64,000 bases of DNA, taken from positions 8,585,154 through 8,649,153 of the forward strand of contig NW_020653993.1 of the NCBI RefSeq assembly GCF_003589595.1, read 5' to 3'. Source of the DNA: Hyposmocoma kahamanoa (taxonomy: Eukaryota > Arthropoda > Insecta > Lepidoptera > Cosmopterigidae). Within the stretch, counting starts at the first letter, position 1. The number at the start of each line of letters is the position of its first letter. Position numbers and translations under genes: made by a program. A model generated the notes under the pieces. That model ran no database searches and had not been told where the DNA came from. It was given only the letters and a program-made list of their open reading frames with translations. Shown one piece after another: positions 1 through 10,483 of the stretch.

Positions 1-831
1 AAAAAATTCGTAAAAGAAATTGATATCAAAGAATATTTTGAACAAATATGTTTGAAAGAACATCAAGAGGATGTTATAAATAACTGTCTAGATATTTTAA
101 AACATTTGACATTGAGTTATGTTGATGAAAACTACCAATTGGTAGGAATTTTCGTTCTTTTATCTACGAAAAAGTGTTGCCAGAAGAAAATTCGGAAAAA
201 TATCGATCAAATTCTGCAAAACGTCTACGAATTAAGTCCGAAATGTCCGGATATATACAAAATATTTCCAGTAGATTTCATATTCTCTTTTGACGATAGA
301 TTAATGATAAATCTTTTAACATTGAAGCTCAAAAACGCAAACAATATGTTAGTAATCAAATGTACATTAGAATCTGCAGTAAAAAAAGTAAAAACAGAAA
401 GCGACATAGTGAAAAACTTAGTAGAAATCTTACTAATCAATCAAAATAAAAATAACGCATCCAGTATAGAATACTTCAGTGACCCAGCTTTTCAAATTAG
501 TTGCATAATACTGCCAATAATAGCTAAAGAAAAACGAGCCATAACAACAAGTGCGTATAGATCAATTCTGGCAACTCTACAGGAAAAACTGCACAATTCA
601 GTGCTAAATGCCTTCAAAAATATCGATTTCGGAAATAATAGTAGTTTATTAAATAAAACAAATGGCAATACAGACGAGAGTATGGTAGATTCTGAAAATA
701 CGTCAGCAACATTGAACGCTATTGGCGCGTATTCGTTGACGCTTTCAAAGTATTGTGAAACCACTGATGCTGGTGAAATAAAAAAATTGGATTGTCTTTG
801 GTCTGGGCTGGGATTTTTTGTGCAGCATGCT
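1..831 (+). CDS. Urb2: Urb2-like exon (5' partial)
   Basis: Open from base 1 in frame 1 for 277 codons, ending ...FFVQHA before the donor GTAAGT at 832. The sequence is leucine- and lysine-rich and helical. No start codon is needed, because the frame is open at the window edge. Confidence 0.8.
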
Positions 832-3800
832 GTAAGTACATTTTTCTTTGTTCTATCAATTTTCGACCCAAAATTTTAAATCAAAGTTACTTCTTAGAGC
901 CGTTACACACGCGCGCGATTTTCGAGTCACTTAAAATTGTTTAAGTGACTCATTAAGAGAGATCACGTTTATTTATATTCAGTTGTAGTGTCCAGTTAAT
1001 AAATAATTGTAACTTATTTATAAAACCGACCAAAAGTTCCCCTCACATTACTGTTTGGCGGCAGAAGTAGGTAAGGTCAGGTCTGCCAAACTCGATTGAC
1101 TATCATGAGAGAAAAAAAATAAAAAGCAACACTAGGCAGCCATTTTATTATTAGATGTTGTGTGTATGACTTAATTTAAATAAATAAACATTCGACAACA
1201 TCACATACGTTACTGTGATCCCAAAGTAATAGCTAAAGTAAGTATTATACTTTATTCTATTCTTGTTACCTAGCTGTAAGTTTTTAAATTTTTATTGAAT
1301 TGATATTCAATGTGAAATAATAATAATAACGCACACACTCAACATAGCCCCGCACTAGGGAAAACCCTGTGTCGCGGGTGCCATGGACACACACATAGAC
1401 AACCACAAGTTACACCCAAACTCACGAGAGAAATAATTGCAGGCCATACAAATATTTCTCCCGACCCGGGAATCGAACCTGGGACCTCTGCGTGGCAGTC
1501 CGGCGTGGTAACCGTTCGGCCACGGAGGCAGCAAATTAATGATTATGATTATTAACATTGCTTATTAATAATCATAATATTATTAATAAGCAATGCTTAG
1601 TTGGTATAGCGTCTGACACGGTATGCTAGAAGACGTCGGTTCGAATCCGGCCGGATCGAAGGAATTTTTTCTGAGTGTTCGATCTTTGCATTAATAATCA
1701 TAGCTGTAAGTTTTCCAAAAATAATTAAAATAATATAAATAAATAAATAAAGCACTTGGTGTTACGGAAATCGGAAACAACGATGGTGCCACAAACACCC
1801 AGACCCAACCAAACAATATAGAAAGTTAGTTATCAACCTGGCCAGGGAACGAACCCGGGACCTCTGAGATGGAGACACCATAAAAACCGGTGTGCAAGCC
1901 GCTCGACCACGGAGGCTGTCAAAATTTAATGTTATTTTAAATTAAATGTAATTTTTCAGATAAAATCCCTTCATAATAACTCAACGAAAATTCAACACAT
2001 AGACTCATCAATACAATTATTAATAGTTATATTACGTCACATAAAGAAACTCGACTCTCATCCAATATTCGAACAAAGAGACCGATTGTTCATACAAATT
2101 TGGAAAGGATTGTTGCAAAGATTATTGCTACAGGAAAGAACAAATGATGATTTTGCAGTCGTGTTGAAGTATTTGTGTGAATTTACTTCTGTGGAATGCT
2201 TTACAATGAGTTTTGCTGGTGATTTGGGTGGATTAATGGAGTTAAAGGTATTTATAATAGTTTTTTTATTCGTACCAAGTGACAGGACTAAAAAGTCGTG
2301 CGCCTAATGGTAAGTGACACGCCTGTCCGTAACAGTTGCAATGCCAATCGCAAAGACCCGAGGAACATTGCTACTGCGTCCGTCACACTGAGACATAAAA
2401 TGACAAGTCCCATGTGCCTGCAATTTTACCAGCACCCTTACCCTTCAAAACTGGAACGCAGTAATCCGAGCATTATTGCTTGGCCGCAGAAGGAGATAAG
2501 GTGGCAGTACTTCCCTGGACCTCCTTGACCTCTCTATATCTGTTCGCTTTGATCTTTTTTATTTGTTCACTTTAAGCCATTCTTGGTTTTCCCTTCTATC
2601 CTCCCCTCAATTATCACTCTCACAAATTCGTTATTACGCAACAAATTATCCAAACATTTTTACCTTCCCAACCCTTTCCAAAACTTCCTCATGAAATCTC
2701 TTTTCAACCCATTTTATTTTTTCCAGCACCACATTGCAAATAACTCCAAGCTCTCTTTGTCCTTCACAAAGTGCTAAGCGTAACATTTTTCTTTAAAAAA
2801 ATTCCAGAAACCATCAGAAACAACGAAAGAATCCCTAACATCGCACAAAGTATCAAAATACTTATTTACACAAATTTTAAAAGCAAATATCATAGGACCA
2901 AAATGCAACGCCGTCACCAAACTCGCGGCACGACACTGCAAATCTCTGAGAACGTGGCTGAAGGAACATTTCCTCTATCAAGATTTTGAAACGAGAAGTG
3001 ACGTAGAGACAAATGAAGTTCGTGTGATTCCAGTTGATGACGTCATTTGTGAACTGCTGAAAGTGGATTTTGATATATTGTCTGAAGTTATTTTGGCTGC
3101 TAAAAAGGTAATTTTAAAGATACGCAAGACCAAACAGCACCGCCTAGTGTCATAGTGTTCGGATAATCGGATGCTTATTTACTTACAATTCGGCGCTGAT
3201 ATGTATTCGCTTTTGTATTGAAAAATCCCCGTGGTATTGACGTCACTATTAGAGCATAGGTTCCGAAACTTTTTAGCTCACCGCCCACTTGGACAAGATA
3301 AAAAAATTTCCACACCCACCACCACAAAAAATAATGAAACACTTTTTTTATATTAACTTAACCCAAAAAAATCACAAGGAAAATATATACATATATTCCG
3401 AGGCTCCTACCTGGGACTCTTCAAGACCCACTGGGGGCGGTAGGGATCACTTTAGGAAACTACATATGTATTAGAGTATAAAATTGTAGAAAAACAAACG
3501 TTTAAAATGCCATTTTTTTTATGATGCCAAGTAGCGGGACGAAAAAGTCGTGCGCCTGGTGGTAAGTGACACGCCTATCCGTAGCAGTTGCAATGCCACT
3601 CAGAGCTTAAAATCGCAAAGATCTGAGGGGCACTGCCACTGCGTCAGTCACCATGAGAAATATGTTAACAAGTCTCGTGTGTCTGTCATTTAAATTAAAA
3701 AGTTGATAAAGGAAAAATAAATTGTAGTTTTAATATACACATATCGCAACATCTCACGCCGTTCCGGGATCCCAGGATTTAATAGAAGCAAAAACATTTT

Positions 3801-6800
3801 AAAAAGCCGCTTCCATATTTCGACAGTCACAGGAAAAAGTGAACTTTAGGTATAAAAGCATCCTAATATCCGTCCACTAAGTCCTAATACTCGTAGTATA
3901 ATGAAAAACCAACTTAAACTTATGTGGCATATAATATATTTTCAAAACTGCACATGTCGTCCATTATTTTTGATTTTTTAGATACACTGTAAGCCACATA
4001 TCTCAAATTTCGTTTTTCAACTAATTTAATATTTATATATTATAAATTGTGTTTTACCCCATACACAGGGTTTAAATTTGCAGTTTAAACATTACAATAC
4101 AAATGTGGGAGCAGCACATCAACATTATCTTTTTGATGCTTTTTTTTATTGAAAACAACTCCAACTACATGTTCTCGTTTAGAACCATATTGACTTTAAA
4201 ATAACGCACACACTCAACATAGCCCCGCACTAGGGAAACCCTGTGTCGCGGGTGCCATGGACACACACATAGACAACCACAAATTACACCCAAACTCACG
4301 AGAGAAATAATTGTAGGCCATACAACTATTTCTCCCAGCCCGAGAATCGAACCTGGGACCTCTGCGTGGCAGTCCGACATGGTAACCGTTCGGCCACAGA
4401 GGCAGTTTTTTTTATTGAAACTATAATAATTACGTCTAAAACAATAAGTGCACCTTAAAAGCATTAGCTGAACATTGATTTGTATCGCATGTTTTTGAAC
4501 AGACTCATATCAATCATTAATTTTGAGTAGACTATACTTAAATCGCATTTCGTTCTTTTAATGTAAAACAATAAAAAAAAATTAGTTTTTTTTCTAATTT
4601 CGTAAAAATATTTTTATTCTCCGACTTCCAGATATCCTTGGACTACAAATTCCTGGATTCAGTCTTCTGCCTCCAACACCTCACCCACTGTCTCATCGGA
4701 GAGAACTCAGTGCAAATCTACTATGACGTATCCCGTGCAGCTAAATTCACTCTGTTCGAAGGGTGTATTAGCGTGTTGAATGCTTTACTTTTATCGAGAG
4801 AGGAATTGCTTGAAGATAGGTATGCAAATATTCGTACCCTTGGTATAATATAGCCACATTTGATCAAAAATGCTTTTATCACATGAAAATTTTAAAAAGA
4901 ATACTACCTATATAAAACAAATTAGGTATATCGACTGTGAACTGGCAACCGGTACTATCTCAATTTTGACAACTTTACAGGTGAAGAAAAAATCGTTTAT
5001 AATAATAATAATTTATTTCGGACTATAAATCCATAGTGTTAGTAACAAAATAACTTAAAAACTTAAAAATTAGTGTTAGTAACAACTGGGGAAGTACGAG
5101 TACGTACGAGGCGCAGCTACCTACTTGGAGCCGTATGCAGCTGCACCCAGCGCCTCACCATCGGAGAGTCCCATCTAGCCACAAGGGTGCTAAGGATGCC
5201 ATTCGTGCTGCCTCGTAGCCGAATCAGGAGTGAGGCACAACGCTTTCATATAACTGATTAAAAGCAATCTGTACGAGGCTCAGCAAACATAGTAGAGGCA
5301 CTGCAGTAACGCGGCAACTTAAATAGCACCCTAAAACCATTGTTTATGTAGCATCTGGTTTATTAAAAAAATACGTAGTGTATATACATAGATGTGTAAA
5401 AAAAATATTTAAAAACTACGTATTTCAATTTAATAAAGCAGATGCTATATAAATGACGCAAAAATTTTTTTTCACCTGTAAAGTTGTCAAAATTGAAACA
5501 GTACCGATTGCCAGTTCACAGTCGATATACGTGTGAAATTTTATAACTCTCTTATTCAAGCAATAACACAGAGACCATCGAATATGTAATCCACAGAACA
5601 ATAACTACATTAGAAATGCTTAGTTTTGCATGGCACGCGTGCCAACAGTGCGCGAAGTTCCGCAAACTTAAGCTCAGTCCGCGATTTTCGCTTTGTACGT
5701 TATAGTCGTGTCAATTATCTCGCGCAAACCTCGAAAATCGTAGAAAAATGCCTTATTTCGCTATTTTGGAGTGCAAAAATGATAGTCGCTCTCGTAATAT
5801 TATTGTCTTCGGTGGTGTTTCGTATTGTCATTAAGTCTTATTTTATTTTATTCTAATACATTTTCCACTTACTGTTTATCGTAATCATTTTTTTCTTACA
5901 AGAAACGAAAGTAAACGAATGTTCTTTTATGGCGAACTTATTAAACATCTCAAATTCCTCGTCGTCCAGGTATTAACGGCTAGATGGCAGCACATTGATG
6001 GAAATTTCAATATAAAATCAAAACGTCGTAACTTGCATTAATAGATGTTGATGGTATTGAACTTTGAGTGCGAATTTGAAATTTGAAATTAAAATTATAT
6101 TAACAGTCCCGAATATATTTCTTTTTAAATTTGAAACTTCGACCAATCATTATCAAGATTTCAGTATTCCAAATTATGAATTTGTGAGTTCTGATAGTAA
6201 TCGAGGCTTAAGGCACTTCCATTGTTTTTTTTTTCTTCAGTGACGTAATCATTCGTAAATTTTTCAGATGGCCCTGCTTTATGCAATGTTACCGTGGCTT
6301 AGTGCAATATCTGTGCCAACTAGCGACATCTGCTGTGCAATTGGACAAACCCGAAGAAGACAAGATGGCGGAAATCGCACACTCTATTGAAAAGTAATTG
6401 TTTTAAAACCTCCTTTGTAAAAGCAGTATTTTATTATAGCAAGTGATGGCACGAACAAGTCGTGCTGCCTGGTGGTAAGCTACACGCCTGCTCATAACAG
6501 TTGCAGTACTGCTCAGGGCTTTAAATCGCAAAGATCTGAGGGGCACTGCCACTGCGCTATTTAAATCTAGATAGTTGTCAAATAGTATCGAAACGTGAAG
6601 AGAGCCTATCTGGATGTCTACTCCAGTTTTCTTAAAAAACGCATGAGGCAATGCGACTGTTTGAACAGGCGTGTAGCTTACCATCAGGCTCACTACTTGT
6701 TCGTCCCGTCACTTGAAATTACTAAAAAAGTTCTAAATACAAACAAAATTATAAATTTAAAAAAATCATGCAACAAAAATATTTTATTGAATAAAGTAAT

Positions 6801-9403
6801 ACTAGTACCTTAGAATAATAACGCATAGAAACCTAGCCCGCACACGCTAAGTGAGGCAAGTTAGAGGGTTCCAAACGCGTCCCAGGAGCGCGCGGGCTGT
6901 TAGTGCTCAAGGTCATATTGCACCGCGAACAGCTCCAAAATTTTTTGCTAAAAATGACGAAATGTGCGGTAAATGGGTGTAAAAATACAACAGACAAACA
7001 AAATAGACACTAACATCGCATTCCACAAGTAAGTAATGCGTTTCAACTCATATTTTTATGTAAATATTCACTAAAACAGAAAAATAATTTCGCGGCAACA
7101 AGATACGAAAGTGTTGCAAAGTAACGAATTTTTTTTCTCCCCATTTTGCTATTCTGTATCAAAATAATTATATTACGTAAATTTTAGTGGTGCCTGTAAT
7201 TTCGATTTATTTGCGCATTTTGAACTAATATTTACTCGAATAAACATTAAATGTTTTCGTTAACTCCTGTAAGTGATTGGGACACTTAATTATTTTATAA
7301 TACTTTTAACGGCTCTGCGTTCATGCTTTATTGAATAATTATTTATATTAATTTTATTTGAATTGGAGCACATATTGCAACAAATTTACAGTATATATTT
7401 GTTTCTACTATAGTGTTGGCACCACCAGTACAACTTTGATAGCTTATTATATGTCTTTCTTTTCGTAACTCAAGCGAAATATTTTATATTAAAATATTTT
7501 ATTTTCTTAAAAGGGGAGCTTAAGAGGGGATTCTTAAGCGATTTTTTAATCTATTTTAACAGTTATTTTCTTTAATGTTTGCTTATGGCATTTTCGGTTT
7601 TAGGTTTCGAATATGGCACTTATTTCTAAATCCAAGATGGCGGGCGCGATTTTTCGAATAATGGCAAGTTGGGTATCGTTTTCGAGATGTTTGGGAATGT
7701 TCAATACAAATATGGGACTCATTTCTAAATCCAAGATGGCAAACACGACAGTTCAAATAAAAGCAATATTCGTAATGAGCACCCCCAAATACCTCTAAAA
7801 CGATACCCAACTTGCCATTATTTGAAAAATCGTGCCCGCCATCTTGGATTTACAAATAGTGCCATATTCGCATTGAGCATCCCCAAATACCTCGAAAATG
7901 ATACCCACATAGCATTTTTTTGAAAAAATCGTGCCCGCCATCTTGGATTTACAAATGAGTGCCATATTCGTAATGAGCACCCCCAAGTACCTCGAAAATG
8001 ATACCCATATTGCATTTATTTGAAAACTCGTGTCCGCCATCTTGGATTTAGAAATGAGTGCCATATTCGTAATGAGCATCCCCAAATACCTCGAAAATGA
8101 TACCCATATTGCATTTTTTTGAAAAAATCGTGCCCGCCATCTTGGATTTAGAAATGAGTGCCATATTCGTAATGAGCACCCCCAAGTACCTCGAAAATGA
8201 TACCCATATTGCATTTTTTTGAAAAATCGTGCCCGCCATCTTGGATGTAGAAATGAGTGCCATATTCGTCATGAGCACCCCCAAGTACCTCGAAAATGAT
8301 ACCCATATTGCATTTATTTCAAAACTCGTGTCCGCCATCTTGGATTTAGAAATGAGTGCCATATTCGTAATGAGCATCCCCAAATACCTCGAAAAGGATA
8401 CCCATATAGCATATTTTGAAAAATCGTGTCCGCCATCTTGGATTTACAAATAAGTGCTATATTCGTTTTTCATCGACAAAACCGAGCATATCTGTAGGCA
8501 CCTGATCGACAATGTCGGGCAAATCTGTAGGCACCTTTAACTTAATGATGAGTTAAGCAAGATACAATTTCCCCACTTTTGAGGGAAATGTTATTCCATG
8601 GCATCATTATTTGTATATTTGTGTGCGTGCCGACGAGCGTAGTTACAAGTTGCTTACGCCTACATGAATTTGGTTTTTGCCTCACTTGTGACAGTTCGTT
8701 TGATATGAAACTATCATTCTATGCGTTATTATTCTAAGACTAGTACAATATCTTATTAAAATGAAGCCTAATACAGATCGTATTTCTATTGTCATTCAAA
8801 ATTTATTCTATTGTGTAATACATAGCCAATGATCTTGTATACATATTTTAGCACTTTAGCTTGATCATTAAGATCATTTTAACAGTGACAGAAAAATCCT
8901 ATTTGTCTAAACATAAATGCAATTAACAATTTAGATCATACATGAGGATTAATATTTGGGAGTTCGTGGGAGGGGAGGTACCGGCCTTGCTAATGGCGTC
9001 CGCCATAATTTTTATAAAACTATCGTATATAGTCGTTTTTACTTTACATTGGCGAAATCATAGATTATTTCGATGAGGCCAAAACATTTAAAAGAAGCAG
9101 AAGATCATACATATTTATTAAAATTTTCAGGCTAACCCAATCAATCTGCAAACGCAAGAACCACATCTCGAGAATTGCAACATACGCAGTAGCCGACATC
9201 TGCTCCCTCCTTGAACGAACAGGGCCTACAAAAATCGTGCGACAGCATTTAGAAAATTGCACGGCACTGTTGATACAATCTTGTGATAGTAGTTACACCA
9301 CTGCATTTCTTAGACGAGCATTGGCTGGGTCTCCTGGCCACATGACTTTGAGTAACATGTATACAATGTACAAAAGATATCATAAATACGTTGGGAACGC
9401 CTG
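1..9403 (+). CDS. Urb2: Urb2/Npa2-like ribosome biogenesis protein, C-terminal part (5' partial)
   Basis: Six exons join in frame: 1-831, 1960-2247, 2808-3107, 4632-4819, 6268-6393 and 9131-9403. Each junction has a GT donor and AG acceptor, and phases match. They encode about 668 residues, open at the window's left edge. The protein is helical and lacks an obvious catalytic motif. Its C-terminus has a run LLERTGPTKIVRQHL, then a spaced segment ending YKRYHKYVGNA, which resembles the end of the Urb2/Npa2 family as I remember it (Tyr-Lys-x-Tyr-His-Lys-Tyr-x-Gly). In yeast and animals Urb2 acts in the nucleolus with Npa1/Urb1 in early 60S ribosome assembly. The assignment rests mainly on this C-terminal block and on the helical-repeat character; another large helical nucleolar protein is possible. 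Introns are packed with SINEs and DNA transposons. Confidence 0.66.
1037..1085 (+). repeat. Family B repeat fragment
   Basis: Short piece matching the distal part of family B (TTACTGTTTGGCGGCAGAA then GTAGGTAAGG), as seen complete at 36754-37015. Confidence 0.55.
1320..1535 (-). repeat. SINE family A, tRNA-derived, full length
   Basis: About 210 bp. Read on the minus strand, a tRNA-like head (TGCCTCCGTGGCCGAACGG as A box, GGTTCGATTCCCGGG as B box) is followed by a conserved body and ends in a GCGTTATTATT tail. Ten copies occur in the window. It lies in an Urb2-like intron. Confidence 0.8.
1588..1705 (+). repeat. SINE family G, tRNA-derived
   Basis: Head with A-box-like TTAGTTGGTATAGCG and B-box GGTTCGAATCC, then a body ending GTTCGATCTTTGCATTAATAAT. 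Related to the minus-strand copy at 62563-62690. Confidence 0.6.
1775..1920 (-). repeat. SINE family H, tRNA-derived
   Basis: Minus strand: CAGCCTCCGTGGTCGAGCGG then ATGGTGTCTCCATCTCAGAGG and a B-box-like GGTTCG, then a body with GGAAACAACGATGG on the plus strand. A second copy is at 49290-49455. Confidence 0.6.
1960..2247 (+). CDS. Urb2: Urb2-like exon
   Basis: 96 codons in phase 0. The acceptor is TTTTTCAG at 1952-1959 and the donor GTATTT. Encodes IKSLHNNSTK through GDLGGLMELK. Confidence 0.78.
2279..2525 (+). repeat. Interspersed repeat family B copy 1
   Basis: Starts TGACAGGACTAAAAAGTCG and runs through the GCGCCTAATGGTAAG, ACCAGCACCCTTACCCTTC and CTTGGCCGCAGAAGG blocks shared by about a dozen copies in the window. 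Lies in an Urb2-like intron. Confidence 0.75.
2528..2765 (+). repeat. Pyrimidine-rich repeat family F, copy 1
   Basis: Shares TCACTCTCACAAATTCG, CTTTTCAACCC and flanking CT-rich text with 56325-56575. Directly follows a family B copy. No long open frame. Confidence 0.5.
2808..3107 (+). CDS. Urb2: Urb2-like exon
   Basis: 100 codons in phase 0, acceptor ATTCCAG, donor GTAATT. Encodes KPSETTKESL through EVILAAKK. Confidence 0.78.
3255..3468 (+). mobile_element. hAT-like MITE with 8-bp target duplication
   Basis: 214-bp element with imperfect terminal inverted repeats (CATAGGTTCCGAAAC / GTTTCCTA on the other end), flanked by the perfect 8-bp direct repeat TATTAGAG at 3247-3254 and 3469-3476. 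An 8-bp duplication and TAGG-TTCC-like ends suit the hAT superfamily. A longer relative in opposite orientation is at 56764-57062. Confidence 0.6.
3528..3690 (+). repeat. Family B copy 2 (3' truncated)
   Basis: Begins at GCGGGACGAAAAAGTCGTGC and continues through GAGGGGCACTGCCACTGCG. Truncated before the ACCAGCACCC block. Confidence 0.7.
4197..4406 (-). repeat. SINE family A copy
   Basis: Full-length minus-strand copy with tRNA-like head at the right end (B box GGTTCGATTCTCGGG, A box TGCCTCTGTGGCCGAACGG). Confidence 0.78.
4632..4819 (+). CDS. Urb2: Urb2-like exon
   Basis: 188 nt, ending in phase 2. Encodes ISLDYKFLDSVFCLQHL through LLLSREELLED. Acceptor ACTTCCAG, donor GTATGC; the split Arg codon is completed by the next exon. 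Confidence 0.78.
4929..5530. mobile_element. Fold-back element, about 600 bp
   Basis: Arms of about 60 bp are inverted: 4929-4988 (ATCGACTGTGAACTGGCAA ... ACTTTACAGGTGAA) and 5471-5530. A second hairpin, 5345-5455, sits inside (AGCATCTGG..TTTATTAAAAAAATACGTAG and its partner). No coding capacity. Most likely a MITE with a nested fold-back. Confidence 0.6.
6268..6393 (+). CDS. Urb2: Urb2-like exon
   Basis: 126 nt, phase 2 to phase 2. Encodes WPCFMQCYRGLVQYL through AEIAHSIE. Acceptor TTTTTCAG, donor GTAATT. Confidence 0.78.
6440..6562 (+). repeat. Family B copy 3 (truncated)
   Basis: Matches the first 120 bp of family B (GAACAAGTCGTGCTGCCTGG, GAGGGGCACTGCCACTGCG). Confidence 0.68.
6640..6715 (-). 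repeat. Family B fragment, inverted
   Basis: Inverted 5' end of family B (AGGCGTGTAGCTTACCATC, CTTGTTCGTCCCGTCA), facing the copy at 6440-6562. Confidence 0.6.
6809..8738 (+). mobile_element. P-superfamily DNA transposon, non-autonomous, 1.93 kb
   Basis: The ends are perfect 22-bp inverted repeats beginning CTTAGAATAATAACGCATAG. They are flanked by the perfect 8-bp direct repeat ACTAGTAC at 6801-6808 and 8739-8746. Near the left end, an ATG at 6954 opens MTKCAVNGCKNTTDKQNR, which resembles the start of a THAP zinc finger (C-x4-C). A one-base loss relative to the sibling at 10097 then breaks the frame before the F-H-K motif. P elements are known to encode an N-terminal THAP domain and to make 8-bp duplications. 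About 870 bp of the interior is a 100-bp tandem array. No transposase core remains. Confidence 0.78.
7600..8462 (-). repeat. Tandem array of about 100-bp units inside the P-like element
   Basis: CCGCCATCTTGGATTTA recurs near 7838, 7937, 8036, 8136, 8235, 8334 and 8432, a period of 98-100 bp. The units share ATATTCGTAATGAGCA and CAAATACCTCGAAAATGAT. A two-unit block at 7600-7795 is inverted relative to the rest. The long apparent proteins here are translations of the repeat. Confidence 0.85.
9131..9403 (+). CDS. Urb2: Urb2-like terminal exon
   Basis: 91 codons counting the split one, ending at TGA 9401-9403. This is the most family-specific exon: the end reads GHMTLSNMYTMYKRYHKYV then GNA. 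It follows the 2.7-kb intron that hosts the P-like transposon. Confidence 0.8.
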
Positions 9404-10096
9404 AATGTTGTCTAATCTAAGATTTAAATATAATGTACTTGGACTCATAGCATGTTTGTATAATTTTAAAGAATAAATCATGCCAAAAGGCGATACTGGA
9501 TCTATTTCTGGATCCTAAAACAGATTGCCAATATTTACGTGGATAAAACCGTCGTTATTATAAGAAACCCATGTACAGCTGTGTAATGTACGGAAATTGA
9601 TATATACTGTGACTGAATGTGTAAATATTCTATATTGTGAGACGTACGTTAGTCCGTAAGAACCGTACATTTTTTTTAAAGTTTTCCTTATTCTGTAATA
9701 AGTTTGTATTTTTTTTTTTGACCCTTAATTGGACTATGGTAACATATTGACCTGAATATTGTATCCTTTTTATTGAGCCGTATTGTATCCTTATATAATT
9801 ATTTTTGTTCTTGAGAAGAGGCTGAAAACCTTGAATCAGTGCCTAAACAAATGAATATTTTTTGCCGCCAAATTTTATGTATTTAGCTTAGAGGTGAAAA
9901 AAAAATTTAGTGAAGAATTCAGAGTAATTATATTTTTTACACGAATTAATTTTTAGTATAAGATGTTACGTTGTGCGTTTCTTGATTATTAAAGTGATGG
10001 CTCTGAAGCCAGTGATTTATAAACAAATAAATAATAAATGAAGAATTCAAGTGAAAGTACAAGATAAATAATGCAGGGCGACAATTGTGTGAAACC
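9404..10096. other. Urb2-like 3' flank without recognised gene
   Basis: Contains the probable 3' UTR and AATAAA, then AT-rich DNA. No open frame of note. It ends in GTGAAACC (10089-10096), the left target duplication of the next element. Confidence 0.5.
9472..9477 (+). terminator. Polyadenylation signal of the Urb2-like gene
   Basis: AATAAA 69 bases after the stop codon, the first canonical hexamer downstream. The cleavage site is not determined. Confidence 0.55.
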
Positions 10097-10475
10097 CTTA
10101 GAATAATAACGCATAGAAACCTAGCCCGCACACGCTAAGTGAGGCAAATTGAAGCGCTCCCAAAGGGCCTACACGAACGGGCGGGCCTTCAGTGCTCAAG
10201 GTCAACTTGCACCGCGAACAGCTCCAGAATTTTAGCTAAAAATGACAAAATATGCGGTAAATGAGTGTAAAAATACGTCAGACAAACATAAAATAGATAC
10301 TAACATCACATTCCACAAGGAAGTAACGCGTTTCAACTTGTATTTTTATATAAATATTCACTAAAACCGAAAATTAATACACTACTAAAACTAGCCTACA
10401 TTAATTTGATTTTTGCCTCCACTTGTGACAGTTCGTTTGATATGAAACTATCATTCTATGCGTTATTATTCTAAG
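10097..10475 (+). mobile_element. P-superfamily MITE, 379 bp
   Basis: Same 22-bp terminal inverted repeats as 6809-8738. Flanked by the perfect 8-bp direct repeat GTGAAACC (10089-10096, 10476-10483). Keeps a short THAP-like start at 10242 (MTKYAVNECKNTSDKHK, later TFHKEVTRF). The first zinc-ligand Cys is replaced by Tyr, but the frame is open further than in the larger copy. It interrupts sequence just 5' of the Fanzor relic. Confidence 0.8.
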
Positions 10476-10483
10476 GTGAAACC

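Noticed and set aside
7795..8383. Long open frames of 111-139 codons on the minus strand
   Set aside because: They are translations of the tandem repeat, with the same phrase recurring; no gene structure.
7600..8462. Regularly spaced repeats that might be taken for a CRISPR-like array
   Set aside because: The whole 100-bp unit repeats, with no unique spacers, and it lies inside a eukaryotic DNA transposon.
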